A stretch of DNA of 64,000 bases from Selenomonadales bacterium. GTDB lineage: Bacteria > Bacillota > Negativicutes > Sporomusales > UBA7701. The notes beneath the pieces were generated by a model. The model searched no databases. It was not told where the DNA came from and saw only the letters and a program-made list of their open reading frames with translations. The position numbers and the translations under genes were made by a program. Each line of letters opens with the position of its first letter. Position 1 is the first letter of the stretch. Of the stretch, positions 53,690 to 62,760 are shown one piece after another. The stretch covers positions 61,317 to 125,316 of the forward strand of contig JARKNV010000062.1 in the NCBI GenBank assembly GCA_029976065.1. The letters are read 5' to 3'.

Positions 53690-54451
53690 ATGATTCTCGA
53701 CCAATTCTCCCTGGCCGGCAAAAAAGCCATCGTCACCGGCGCCAGCCGCGGCCTCGGCGCGGGCATGGCCCTCGGGCTCGCCGAAGCGGGTGCCGACGTA
53801 TTAGTCGTAGCCAGCAGCGACCGCATCAACGAAACCGCAGCCAAGATCTCCGCCCTCGGCCGCAAAGGCATCGCCCTTAAAGCCGACCTCACCGACGTCA
53901 AAGCCGTCCCCAAAGTCATCGACGCCGCCCTGCAGAACCTCGGCCGCATCGACATCCTCATCAACTGCGCCGGCATCATCCGCCGCGCCCCGGCCATCGA
54001 ATTCTCCGAAAAAGACTGGGACGACGTCATGAACGTCAACCTCAAGACCATGTTCTTCATGTGCCAGGCGGCCGCCAAACAAATGATGAAACAGGGCAAG
54101 GGCAAAATCGTCAACATCGCCTCGCTGCTCTCCTTCCAGGGCGGCATCATCGTCCCCTCCTATACCGCCAGCAAATCAGGCGTCGCCGGCATGACCAAGG
54201 CGCTCGCCAACGAATGGGCTCCCCACGGCATCAACGTCAACGCCATCGCCCCCGGCTACATGGCCACCGAAATGACCGAAGCCCTCCAGAAAAGCGCCGA
54301 ACGCGCCCCCGCCATCCTCTCCCGCATCCCCCAGGGCCGCTGGGGAACGCCCGACGACATGGCAGGCGCCGCCGTCTACCTCTCCTCCGCCGCCTCCGAC
54401 TACCTCCAGGGCCACGTCCTCGTCGTCGACGGCGGTTGGATGGGCCGCTAA
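53690..54451 (+). CDS. kduD: KduD-type SDR, 2-deoxy-D-gluconate 3-dehydrogenase
   Basis: A 253-residue short-chain dehydrogenase that reduces 2,5-diketo-3-deoxygluconate to KDG with NADH. The cofactor motif is TGASRGLGAGMALGL, the catalytic region has SYTASKSGVAG (YxxxK), and FSLAGKKAIVTGASRGLG at the N-terminus is KduD-like. It follows GGAGGCGATCAC at ATG 53690. It works between KduI and the KDG kinase in the same cluster. Confidence 0.88.
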   Translation: MILDQFSLAGKKAIVTGASRGLGAGMALGLAEAGADVLVVASSDRINETAAKISALGRKGIALKADLTDVKAVPKVIDAALQNLGRIDILINCAGIIRRAPAIEFSEKDWDDVMNVNLKTMFFMCQAAAKQMMKQGKGKIVNIASLLSFQGGIIVPSYTASKSGVAGMTKALANEWAPHGINVNAIAPGYMATEMTEALQKSAERAPAILSRIPQGRWGTPDDMAGAAVYLSSAASDYLQGHVLVVDGGWMGR

Positions 54452-54529
54452 CCCCCGCATCCGCACACAAAATAAAATGTTGCGTTCCCGACCTCCCGAA
54501 AATGAGGCCGGGAACAGGGAGGCAAATCC

Positions 54530-55543
54530 GTGAAAGCAGCGATCCTTTACGGGCCCCACGACCTGCGAATCGTCGAAAAAGACATGCCCGCCGTCACCCC
54601 CGACGGCGTCCTCATCCGCGTCAAAGCCATGGGCATCTGCGGCTCCGACCTCCACGCCTACCACGGTAAACTGGCCACCGTCGTCTATCCGCGGCTCATC
54701 GGCCACGAAGTCGTCGGCGAAGTCGTCGAAACCGGCAGCGCCGTCAGCAAAGTCAAAGCCGGCGACCATGTCGTCATGGACCCCGTCGTCAGCTGCGGCG
54801 TCTGCCCGGCCTGCAAGGCGGGGCGCGGCAACGTCTGCCGCGACGTCAAATGCATGGGCGTCGCCGCCGAGGGCGGCTGCGCCGAATACATCGTCCTGCC
54901 CCAAGGCAACGTCGAAAAAATCCCCGCCGACATCCCCTGGAACGAAGCGGCCCTCATGGAACCCTACACCATCGGCGCCCAGATCACCGCCCGCGGCGAA
55001 GTCGCCCCCGGCGACACCGTCCTCATCATGGGCGCCGGCCCCATCGGCCTCGTCGCTCTCCAGGCCGCCAAACGCCGCCGCGCCAAAGTAATCATCACCG
55101 ACGTCTCCGAAGGGCGGCTCGAACTGGCCCGCAAACTCGACGCCGACGTCACCGTCAACCCCCGGAAACAGGACCTCGCCGTCGCCGTCAGCCAGTTCAC
55201 CGACGGCTGCGGCGTCAACGTCGCCGTCGACGCCGTCGGCCTGCCCGAGCTCTTCGCCCAGGCCGTCGAATACACCGCGCCCACCGGCCGCGTCGTCATC
55301 ATCGGCTTCAACCCCGCGCCCTCCCAGGTGCCCGAACTGCCCATCACCCGCAAAGAACTCGACATCCGCGGCTCGCGCATGCACTCCGGCAAATTCCCCG
55401 AAGTCATCAAATGGTTCGCCGCCAGGGAGGTCAAAACCACGCCGCTCATCTCGCACCAGTTCCCGTTTGACAAGGTCAACGACGCCTTCAAGATCCTCGA
55501 AAGCGAACCCGACAAAACCTGCAAAATAATCATCACCTTCTAA
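54530..55543 (+). CDS. Zinc-dependent medium-chain alcohol dehydrogenase
   Basis: A 337-residue MDR enzyme: GICGSDLHAYHGKL (catalytic Zn Cys), GHEVVGEV (His and Glu), DPVVSCGVCPACKAGRGNVC (structural Zn) and GAGPIGLVALQAAK. It resembles sorbitol, threonine or galactonate/2-keto-acid dehydrogenases; the substrate is not fixed. Within a uronate cluster it may be a hexonate or idonate dehydrogenase. A stem-loop GTTCCCG/CGGGAAC precedes it; the GTG start follows GGGAGG. Confidence 0.85.
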   Translation: MKAAILYGPHDLRIVEKDMPAVTPDGVLIRVKAMGICGSDLHAYHGKLATVVYPRLIGHEVVGEVVETGSAVSKVKAGDHVVMDPVVSCGVCPACKAGRGNVCRDVKCMGVAAEGGCAEYIVLPQGNVEKIPADIPWNEAALMEPYTIGAQITARGEVAPGDTVLIMGAGPIGLVALQAAKRRRAKVIITDVSEGRLELARKLDADVTVNPRKQDLAVAVSQFTDGCGVNVAVDAVGLPELFAQAVEYTAPTGRVVIIGFNPAPSQVPELPITRKELDIRGSRMHSGKFPEVIKWFAAREVKTTPLISHQFPFDKVNDAFKILESEPDKTCKIIITF

Positions 55544-55628
55544 GGTGAAAGCCGGCGGGGACTCCGCCGGCTTGAACCTTGCCCTCATACCATTAATTAC
55601 CTTATACTATTCACAAGGAGGAATAACA

Positions 55629-56276
55629 ATGCTCTCACGACAAGCCGTAGTCCAGAAAATCACCGCAGCGGGTCTCGTCGCCGTCGTCCGGGCCGAAAGC
55701 TCCGAACAGGCGGCCAAAATAGCCGACGCCTGCATCCAGGGCGGCGTGGCCGCCATCGAAATCACCTTCACCGTCCCCGGGGCCGCCGACACCATCAAAG
55801 ACCTTTGCAAAACCTACAAATCCGGCGAAATCATCATCGGCGCCGGCACCGTCCTCGACCCCGAAACCGCCCGCATCGCCATCCTCGCCGGCGCCCAGTA
55901 CGTCGTCGCCCCCAGCATCAACTTCGACACCATCAAACTCTGCAACCGCTACCAGATCCCCATCATGCCCGGCTGCGGCACCATCAGGGAAATCGTCGAA
56001 GCCATGGAAGCCGGCGCCGACGTCATCAAGGTATTCCCCGGCGAAACCCTCGGCCCCACCTTCGTCAAAGCCGTCAAAGGCCCGCTGCCCCAGGCGCCCC
56101 TCATGCCCACCGGCGGCGTCAGCCTCGACAACGTCGCTGACTGGATCAAAGCCGGCTGCGTGGCCGTCGGCGTAGGCGGCAACCTCACCGCCGGCGCCAA
56201 GAAAGGCGACTGGCAGTCCATCACCGCCATCGCCAAGGAATTCGTCGCCAAAATACGCGCCGCCCGCGGCCAATAA
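55629..56276 (+). CDS. KDPG/KHG aldolase
   Basis: A 215-residue class I aldolase splitting 2-keto-3-deoxy-6-phosphogluconate to pyruvate and glyceraldehyde-3-phosphate. The active-site motifs are AVVRAESSEQA, AAIEITFTVPGA, IGAGTVLDPETA, and the Schiff-base lysine region ADVIKVFPGETLGPTFVKAVKGPLP; FVKA is the family signature. GGAGG precedes ATG 55629. It lies immediately upstream of the KDG kinase that makes its substrate. Confidence 0.93.
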   Translation: MLSRQAVVQKITAAGLVAVVRAESSEQAAKIADACIQGGVAAIEITFTVPGAADTIKDLCKTYKSGEIIIGAGTVLDPETARIAILAGAQYVVAPSINFDTIKLCNRYQIPIMPGCGTIREIVEAMEAGADVIKVFPGETLGPTFVKAVKGPLPQAPLMPTGGVSLDNVADWIKAGCVAVGVGGNLTAGAKKGDWQSITAIAKEFVAKIRAARGQ

Positions 56277-56294
56277 GGAAGGAGACCCCCGACA

Positions 56295-57314
56295 ATGAAA
56301 GCAGTTACCTTCGGTGAAATCATGCTGCGCCTCGCCCCTCCCGGCTACCTGCGCTTCGAGCAGACCAACGTCTTCGAAGCCGTCTACGGCGGCGGCGAAG
56401 CCAACGTCGCAGTATCGCTCGCCAACTTCGGCATTCCCGCCCTCTTCGTCACCAAAGTTCCCGACAACCCCATCGGCCAGTCCGCCGTCAACGAAATGCG
56501 CCGCTACGGCGTCGACACCACCTACATGCTCAAAGGCGGCGACCGCCTCGGCATCTACTTCCTCGAAAAAGGCGCCTCCCAGCGGCCCTCCAAAGTCGTC
56601 TACGACCGCAAACCGTCCGCCATCTCCCAAGCCAAGCAGGAAGACTTCGACTGGCCGGCCATCTTCAAAGGCGCCGACTGGTTCCACTTCACCGGCATCA
56701 CCCCGGCCCTCGGCGACAACGTCGCCGCAGCCGTCCTGGACGCCTGCAAGGCCGCCAAAGCCGCCGGCCTCACCGTCAGCTGCGACCTCAACTTCCGCAA
56801 AAACCTCTGGACCAGCGAAAAAGCCGGCCAGACCATGGCCCAGTTCATGCCCTACGTCGACGTCTGCATCGCCAACGAAGAAGACGCCGAGAAAGTCTTC
56901 GGCATCAAAGCCCCCGACACCGACATCGTCGGCGGCAGCCTCAGCCACGACGGCTACAAAGCCGTGGCCCAGGAACTCAAAAACCGTTTCGGCTTCAAAG
57001 CTGTCGCCATCACCCTCCGGGGCAGCATCTCCGCCTCCGACAACAACTGGGCGGCCATGTTCTTCAAAGACGGCGAATTCCACTTCTCCCGCACCTACCC
57101 CGTCCGCATCGTCGACCGCGTCGGCGGCGGCGACTCCTTCGCCGGCGGCCTCATCTACGCCCTCCTGAACAACTTCGCCAACAAGGACGCCCTCGAATTC
57201 GCCGTGGCCGCCTCCTGCCTCAAACACTCCATCGAAGGCGACCATAACCACGTCACCGTCGCCGAAGTCAAAACCCTCGCCGGCGGCGACGCCTCCGGCC
57301 GCGTCCAGCGCTGA
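56295..57314 (+). CDS. kdgK: 2-keto-3-deoxygluconate kinase (PfkB family)
   Basis: A 339-residue ribokinase-family sugar kinase phosphorylating KDG. GEIMLRLAPPGYLRFEQTNVFEAVYGGGEANVAVSLA and the C-terminal VDRVGGGDSFAGGLIYALL (catalytic Asp) are characteristic of KdgK. It is the last gene of the uronate operon, followed by a terminator. Confidence 0.92.
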   Translation: MKAVTFGEIMLRLAPPGYLRFEQTNVFEAVYGGGEANVAVSLANFGIPALFVTKVPDNPIGQSAVNEMRRYGVDTTYMLKGGDRLGIYFLEKGASQRPSKVVYDRKPSAISQAKQEDFDWPAIFKGADWFHFTGITPALGDNVAAAVLDACKAAKAAGLTVSCDLNFRKNLWTSEKAGQTMAQFMPYVDVCIANEEDAEKVFGIKAPDTDIVGGSLSHDGYKAVAQELKNRFGFKAVAITLRGSISASDNNWAAMFFKDGEFHFSRTYPVRIVDRVGGGDSFAGGLIYALLNNFANKDALEFAVAASCLKHSIEGDHNHVTVAEVKTLAGGDASGRVQR

Positions 57315-57336
57315 GCGACAAAATTGGCCCTCCCCC

Positions 57337-57361
57337 AAGGCGCCCTCCGGGCGCCTTTTTC
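57337..57361 (+). terminator. Terminator of the uronate operon
   Basis: AGGCGCCC / GGGCGCCT stem followed by TTTTT. Confidence 0.8.
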
Positions 57362-57444
57362 CGTCGGTCCCAAAAACTTCCGCCTTAAGTCCCGTTGTCC
57401 CCGCCGCAGCCGTATGGTACCCTTAACTTAGGGAGGTGTACCCC

Positions 57445-58512
57445 ATGCTGTGGCTCACCAGGCACCATCTGCTCTCCGAAGTCCAGGCGGGCATGATCCT
57501 GGCACGACCGGTCGTTTCGGACGACATGAGCATCCTGCTCAACGAAAACTCCGTCCTGACCGAGTCGATGCTCACCCTGCTCAAAACCTGGAGCATCCAG
57601 TCCGTATACATCAAAGAAATCATCCGCGAAGGCGGCAGCCACCTCCACAGCTTCGTCTCCGAACGGGAAGCCTTTGCCGGCAAATACGCCGACATCATCC
57701 GCACCCTCCGGGACGTCTTCGTAAAAACCCGCTACTTAAAACAAGTCCCCCTGGCGGAAATCGACGAACTCGCCGACCAGACCATCGAATCCCTCGTCAA
57801 AACCACCGGCGTCATCAGTCACCTCGCCTATCTCAAACCCGCCGACGACTATATCCTGCGCCACTCCCTCAACGTCGGCGTCCTCGCCGGCCTCCTCGGC
57901 AAATGGCTCAAAGCCAAGGACAAAATGCTCCGCGAAATCGTCCTCGCCGGCCTCCTCCACGACATCGGCAAAACCCAGATACCGCTGAACATCCTCAACA
58001 AGCCCGGCGCGCTCTCGCCCGAGGAAAGGGCCGTCATCGAAGAACATCCGGCCCGCGGCTACAAACTCCTCGAAGACGCCGACCGCATTCCCCAATCCGT
58101 CAAACTCAGCGTCTTCCAGCACCACGAACGCCTCGACGGCAGCGGCTACCCCCTCGGCCTCGCCGGCCGGGACATCGCCGACTACGCCCGGATAATCGCC
58201 ATCGCCGACATCTACGACGCCATGAGCTCCCAGCGCGTCTACAGCGGTCCCCTCAACCCGTTCGGCGTCGTCGCCGAAGTGTTCGGCGAAATGTTCACCG
58301 GCCTCGACCCGGCCGTCGCCCTGCCGTTCGTCAGCAACGTGCGCGACTCGCTCATCGGCTTCATCGTCCGCCTGTCCGACGGCAGCGAAGCCAGAGTCGT
58401 CTACCTCGACCGGGAAAGGCCCGCCCAGCCGGTCGTCAAGCTGGCCGGCGGCGATTATATCGACCTGGAGAGGCGGAAAGACCTAACGATCCTCGAAGTC
58501 GTCGCAAGCTGA
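57445..58512 (+). CDS. HD-GYP domain protein, c-di-GMP phosphodiesterase type
   Basis: A 355-residue protein. The N-terminal 100 residues form an unnamed domain (LSEVQAGMILARPVVSDD, LLNENSVLTESMLTLLK) common before HD-GYP modules. The HD is LAGLLHDIGKTQIP (about 170), and HHERLDGSGYPLGLAGRDI carries GYP. The metal ligands look complete, so it could hydrolyse cyclic di-GMP. ATG 57445 (GGGAGG, eight bases) is preferred over the GTG three codons earlier. It stands alone. Confidence 0.9.
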   Translation: MLWLTRHHLLSEVQAGMILARPVVSDDMSILLNENSVLTESMLTLLKTWSIQSVYIKEIIREGGSHLHSFVSEREAFAGKYADIIRTLRDVFVKTRYLKQVPLAEIDELADQTIESLVKTTGVISHLAYLKPADDYILRHSLNVGVLAGLLGKWLKAKDKMLREIVLAGLLHDIGKTQIPLNILNKPGALSPEERAVIEEHPARGYKLLEDADRIPQSVKLSVFQHHERLDGSGYPLGLAGRDIADYARIIAIADIYDAMSSQRVYSGPLNPFGVVAEVFGEMFTGLDPAVALPFVSNVRDSLIGFIVRLSDGSEARVVYLDRERPAQPVVKLAGGDYIDLERRKDLTILEVVAS

Positions 58513-58517
58513 CACGC

Positions 58518-58637
58518 GGACGTTGATAAGCACCCATCTGCGGCGTTGCTCCTCAAAGCGCTTGCTAGCGTACGTTCGGGTACGCGTCGCGGCGCGCTTT
58601 TCCGGTGCGCCTTGCATCTGGGCGCTTCTGAACGTCC
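58518..58637 (+). repeat. Palindromic repeat R5
   Basis: Arms GGACGTTGATAAGC / GCTTCTGAACGTCC pair at 12 of 14 positions around CATCTGCGGCGTTGCTCCTC, GCTTGCTAGCGTACGTT, GTACGC and CCGGTGCGCCTTGCATCTGG; the core is nearly identical to R4. It lies 30 bases before a terminator. Confidence 0.85.
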
Positions 58638-58666
58638 TTAAGTTTTCTGCCACCAGCTTTCCGCAC

Positions 58667-58693
58667 AAAAAGGCGACGCAAGTCGCCTTTTCT
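58667..58693 (+). terminator. Terminator after repeat R5
   Basis: AAAAGGCGAC / GTCGCCTTTT stem with T-rich end. Confidence 0.75.
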
Positions 58694-58782
58694 GTTTATA
58701 TAATTTCGCTGGGGAAGGGGGAGGGAGGATTATCCGCGCAGGGAGCGAAAGAAGTGGTAAATCATCCCCCAAGGAGGGACGC

Positions 58783-60402
58783 ATGAGCGCCGGCCGCAAA
58801 CCCTACCTCAACCTCCAGACCAAGATCGCCATCCTCGTCTGCGGCGTCGTCGCCCTGGCGCTCCTGGTCACCAACGCCCTCACCACCCGCCACATCGCCG
58901 CCACCGTCGAAACCAGCATCGGCGAAAACGCCGCCGACATCGCCCGCATCATGGCCCGGTCGCCGCTCGTCGTCGCCAGCCTCGAGGGCAGCCCCGGCGC
59001 AGCCGATGCCGACCTCCAGGCGTTCACCGGCGGCATCCGCAAAGCCACCAACGTCGAATTCATCGTCGTCATGGACATGAACGGCATCCGCAAAACCCAC
59101 CCCAACCCGGCGATCATCGGCCAGCACTTCGTCGGCGGCGACGAAGTCGCCGTGCTCAAGGAAGGGCGCGAATACACCTCCGTCGCCCTGGGCACCCTCG
59201 GCCTCTCGCTGCGCGCCTTCACCCCCGTGCTCGCCGCCGACGGCCGCCAGCTAGGCGCCGTCGCCGTCGGCATCCTCCTCCACGACGTTGAACGGGAAAT
59301 CGCCCGGGCCCGCTCCATCATCTACCTCGCCGTCGGCGTCGGCCTGCTCGTCGGCATCGCCGGCGCCCTCGCCCTCGCCGCCAACATCAAAAAAACCATG
59401 TTTGGCCTCGAACCCTTCGCCATCGCCCGCCTCGTCGAGGAACGCAACGCCACCCTCCAGTCCGTCCGCGAAGGCATCATCGCCGTCGACCGGGAGGCCC
59501 GCATCACCGTCGTCAACGACGAAGCGGCCCGCATCCTCAAAAAAGCCGGCCTCGGCGAAGACCTCGTCGGCCAGAAAATCACCGACACCATCGCCAACAC
59601 CCGCCTGCACGAAGTCTTAGAAAGCGGCCGGGTCGAACTAGATCAGGTGCAGAACATCAACGGCGTCGAAATCCTCACCAACCGCATGCCGATAAGAGTC
59701 GACGGCGAAGTCGTCGGCGCCCTCGCCACCTTCCGCGACAAAACCGAAATCCGCCTGCTCGCCGAACAGCTTTCCGGCATCCGCACCTACGCCGAGGCCC
59801 TCCGCGCCCAGACCCACGAATTCATGAACAAACTCCACGTCATCCTCGGCATGGTCAAAATGGAATGCTACGACCAGCTCGCCGCCTACATCACCGGCAT
59901 CGCCCAGGCGCGCCGCAACGAAGCGGGCTTCGTCACCGCCCAGATCCGCGACCCCGTCCTCGCCGGCTTCCTGCTCGGCAAACTCAGCCGGGCCAGGGAA
60001 CTGGGCGCCGAAATCATCCTCGCCCCCGCCGGCAGCCTGCCCGCCCCCGCCGACCCCGAAACCGTCCACGAACTCATCACCATCGTCGGCAACCTCATCG
60101 ACAACGCCCTCGACGCCGTCGCCGACGCCCCCCGCAAGCGCGTAACCCTCGAATTCGCCCATGAAAACGGCCTGCTCACCATCGCCGTCGCCGACAGCGG
60201 CCCCGGCATCGACCCCGCCCTCCGCGGCCGCATCTTCGCCAAAGGCTTCTCCACCAAAGCCGACGACCGCGGCCTCGGCCTCTACCTCGTCCAGTGCAGC
60301 CTCGACCGCCTCGGCGGCCGCGTGGAACTATCCACCGGCAGCGACGGCGGGGCCCGCTTCACCATCACCGTACCCTACCAACCGGCGGAGGGAACAGCAT
60401 GA
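58783..60402 (+). CDS. DcuS/CitA-type sensor histidine kinase
   Basis: A 539-residue membrane kinase. A first transmembrane helix (AILVCGVVALALLVTNAL) leads into a periplasmic PAS-like sCache domain with MARSPLVVASLEG and RKTHPNPAIIGQHFVGGDE, typical of the C4-dicarboxylate/citrate sensors. A second helix (about 183-200) follows, then a cytosolic PAS (VREGIIAVDREARITVVND), phospho-acceptor His345 in HEFMNKLHVILGM, and the ATPase domain with DNALDAVADAP and GRGLGLYLVQ-like DDRGLGLYLV. It overlaps the response regulator gene by four bases. Confidence 0.92.
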   Translation: MSAGRKPYLNLQTKIAILVCGVVALALLVTNALTTRHIAATVETSIGENAADIARIMARSPLVVASLEGSPGAADADLQAFTGGIRKATNVEFIVVMDMNGIRKTHPNPAIIGQHFVGGDEVAVLKEGREYTSVALGTLGLSLRAFTPVLAADGRQLGAVAVGILLHDVEREIARARSIIYLAVGVGLLVGIAGALALAANIKKTMFGLEPFAIARLVEERNATLQSVREGIIAVDREARITVVNDEAARILKKAGLGEDLVGQKITDTIANTRLHEVLESGRVELDQVQNINGVEILTNRMPIRVDGEVVGALATFRDKTEIRLLAEQLSGIRTYAEALRAQTHEFMNKLHVILGMVKMECYDQLAAYITGIAQARRNEAGFVTAQIRDPVLAGFLLGKLSRARELGAEIILAPAGSLPAPADPETVHELITIVGNLIDNALDAVADAPRKRVTLEFAHENGLLTIAVADSGPGIDPALRGRIFAKGFSTKADDRGLGLYLVQCSLDRLGGRVELSTGSDGGARFTITVPYQPAEGTA

Positions 60403-61103
60403 TCAAAGTCCTCATCGTCGAAGACGACCCCATGGTAGCCGAATTCAACCGGCGGTACCTCGCCAGGACCGAAGGCTTCGAACTCGTCGCCGTCGCCGCC
60501 TCGGGCGACGAAGCCCTGGCCGTCCTCGCCCGCGAACCCGTCGACCTCGTCCTCCTCGACATCTTCATGCCCGGCAAAAACGGCCTCGAGCTCCTCCGCG
60601 ACATCCGCCAGGCGGGAGGCGGCGTAGACGTCATCCTCGTAACCGCCGCCGCCGACCGCGGCAGCATCCAAAAAGCCCTCCAGTACGGGGCGGTCGACTA
60701 CCTCATCAAACCCTTCGAATTCGAGCGCCTCAACGCCTCGCTCACCGCCTACCGCGAACGGGTGAAGCTCATGCGCCGCAGCGCCGTGCTCAGCCAGGCC
60801 GACCTCGACCGCCGCATCCTCCACAAAGACCTTCCCTCCCAGACCGAACTGCCCAAGGGGCTCGACCGCAACACCCTGCGCCGCGCCTGGACGAGCATCG
60901 CCGCCGTCGGCGCCGCCCCGTTCTCCACCGAAGACATGGCCCGCACCGTCGGCATCTCGCGCGTCTCCATGCGCAAATACCTCGACTTCCTCACCCGCCA
61001 GGGCGTGCTCGACGTCGCCGCCGTTTACGGCGCCATCGGCCGGCCGGTCTACAAATACCGCTGCGTCAACGCCGACGAAGCCCTCGTGGCCCGCTACTGG
61101 TGA
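60399..61103 (+). CDS. DcuR/CitB-type response regulator
   Basis: A 234-residue regulator with an acidic pocket at Asp9, Asp10 and phospho-acceptor Asp54 in LLDIFMPGKNGLE. Its C-terminal winged helix MARTVGISRVSMRKYLDFL is of the DcuR/CitB class. It is translationally coupled to the kinase. Targets are probably the adjacent transporter and malic enzyme. Start ATG 60399. Confidence 0.92.
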   Translation: MIKVLIVEDDPMVAEFNRRYLARTEGFELVAVAASGDEALAVLAREPVDLVLLDIFMPGKNGLELLRDIRQAGGGVDVILVTAAADRGSIQKALQYGAVDYLIKPFEFERLNASLTAYRERVKLMRRSAVLSQADLDRRILHKDLPSQTELPKGLDRNTLRRAWTSIAAVGAAPFSTEDMARTVGISRVSMRKYLDFLTRQGVLDVAAVYGAIGRPVYKYRCVNADEALVARYW

Positions 61104-61113
61104 ACGGCTCCGC

Positions 61114-61157
61114 TTGCATTAGTTATAAAACCCTTACTTTAATTGCATAAATGTTTA
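61114..61157 (+). promoter_or_regulatory. AT-rich repeat region upstream of the transporter
   Basis: TTGCATTAGTTATAA and TTGCATAAATGTTTA stand 29 bases apart in an AT-rich island within GC-rich DNA. CitB/DcuR regulators bind AT-rich repeats, so this is the likely activation site. No precise consensus match can be claimed. The rest of 61104-61300 holds nothing else I can see. Confidence 0.35.
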
Positions 61158-61300
61158 CAAACTAACCTAAGATATCGGAATCAGCAGCCGAAAAGGTATT
61201 ATTGAAATGATGAGCGGGCCGGCAGTGTATGCGCCCCCACCGGCATCATTTCATAATCCGGCATGCACAGCAGCCCGAAGGAAGAAACAGGAGGGATAAC

Positions 61301-62725
61301 GTGAACAAAAACCTCATTCGGGCCCTGATAACCATCGGCATCGGGGCGATCATCTGGTTCTCCCCCGTGCCGGCCGGAGTCAAGCCGCAGGCTTGGCACC
61401 TCTTCGCCGTCTTCGTCGCCACCATCCTCGGCTTCATCCTCCAGCCCCTCCCCATGGGTTCGTTAGCCATCATCAGCCTGACCTTCACCGCCCTCGCCGG
61501 CATCCTCAAGCCCAACGAAGTCCTGAGCGGCTTCGCCAACGGCACCATCTGGCTCATCGTCGCCGCCTTCCTCTTCGCCCGCGGCTTCATCAAATCCGGC
61601 CTCGGCCGCCGCATCGCCTACCAATTCATGAGCGCCCTCGGCGGCAGCACCCTCTCGCTCGGCTACTCCCTCGTCGCCAGCGACCTCATCATCAGCATGG
61701 CCACCCCGTCCAACACCGCCCGCGCCGGCGGCATCCTCTTCCCCATCGCCCGCAGCCTCAGCTCCGCCTTCGGCTCCGAGCCCGGCGACAATCCCCGCCG
61801 CTTCGGCTCCTACATGATGCAGACCGTCTACCAGGGCAACGTCGTCACCTCCGCCATGTTCATGACCGCCATGGCCGGCAATCCGCTGTGCGTGGAACTG
61901 GCGCGCAAAACCCTCAACATCAGCATCAGCTGGGTCGACTGGGCCCTGGCCGCCATCGTCCCCGGCCTCATCTCCCTCATCGTCATCCCCTACATCCTCT
62001 ACATAATCTATCCGCCCGAAGTCAAAAAGACGCCGGAAGCCAAAGAAATCGCCGCCGCCGAACTCGCCCAAATGGGCCCCATGACCAGGGATGAAAAAAT
62101 CGTCGCCGGCGCCTTCGTCCTCGCCCTCGCCCTGTGGGTCGCCGCCGGCCTCAAAAAAGTCCTTCCCTGGGTGCCGGTTGTCGACGCCACCATCGTCGCC
62201 CTGCTCGCCGTATCCATCATGCTTGTCAGCAAAGTCATCGACTGGAAAGACGTTACCGAAGAAAAAGGCGCCTGGGACACCCTCATCTGGATGGGCAGCA
62301 TCGTCTGCCTGGCCGACTTCCTCTCCAAGCTCGGCTTCATCCCCTGGTTCGCCAAAACCGTCAGCGCCGGCATCGCCGGCGTCTCCTGGGTGCCGGCCCT
62401 CGGCATCCTCCTCGCCGTCTACATGTACGCCCACTACGGCTTCGCCAGCCTCACCGCCCACATCACCGCCATGTACGCCGCCTTCACCGCCGTAGCCGTC
62501 GCCGCCGGCGCCCCCGTAATGCTGGCCGCCCTCGCCTTCGCCTTCCTCTCCAACCTCTGCATGTCCCTCACCCACTACGCCGCCGGCCCCTCGCCCATCT
62601 TTTTCAACGCCGGCTACATCGACCAGGGCACCTGGTGGCGGCTCGGCTTCATAACCTCGGTCGTCAACTTCGTCATCTGGGTCGGCCTCGGCTCCATGTG
62701 GTGGAAAATCCTCGGTCTGTGGTAG
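61301..62725 (+). CDS. DASS (SLC13-type) dicarboxylate transporter
   Basis: A 474-residue sodium/anion symporter with about 12 helices. It has the SNT-type pseudo-repeat motifs (TPSNTARAGGILFPI and TAHITAMYAAFTAVA) and the family signature near the C-terminus. Malate, succinate or fumarate is the likely substrate given the two-component system before it and malic enzyme after it. GTG 61301 has GGAGGG upstream; the track's 24 earlier codons are spacer. Confidence 0.88.
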   Translation: MNKNLIRALITIGIGAIIWFSPVPAGVKPQAWHLFAVFVATILGFILQPLPMGSLAIISLTFTALAGILKPNEVLSGFANGTIWLIVAAFLFARGFIKSGLGRRIAYQFMSALGGSTLSLGYSLVASDLIISMATPSNTARAGGILFPIARSLSSAFGSEPGDNPRRFGSYMMQTVYQGNVVTSAMFMTAMAGNPLCVELARKTLNISISWVDWALAAIVPGLISLIVIPYILYIIYPPEVKKTPEAKEIAAAELAQMGPMTRDEKIVAGAFVLALALWVAAGLKKVLPWVPVVDATIVALLAVSIMLVSKVIDWKDVTEEKGAWDTLIWMGSIVCLADFLSKLGFIPWFAKTVSAGIAGVSWVPALGILLAVYMYAHYGFASLTAHITAMYAAFTAVAVAAGAPVMLAALAFAFLSNLCMSLTHYAAGPSPIFFNAGYIDQGTWWRLGFITSVVNFVIWVGLGSMWWKILGLW

Positions 62726-62760
62726 AATAACCTCAGGAAGATAAGACAAGGGGGAGAAAA

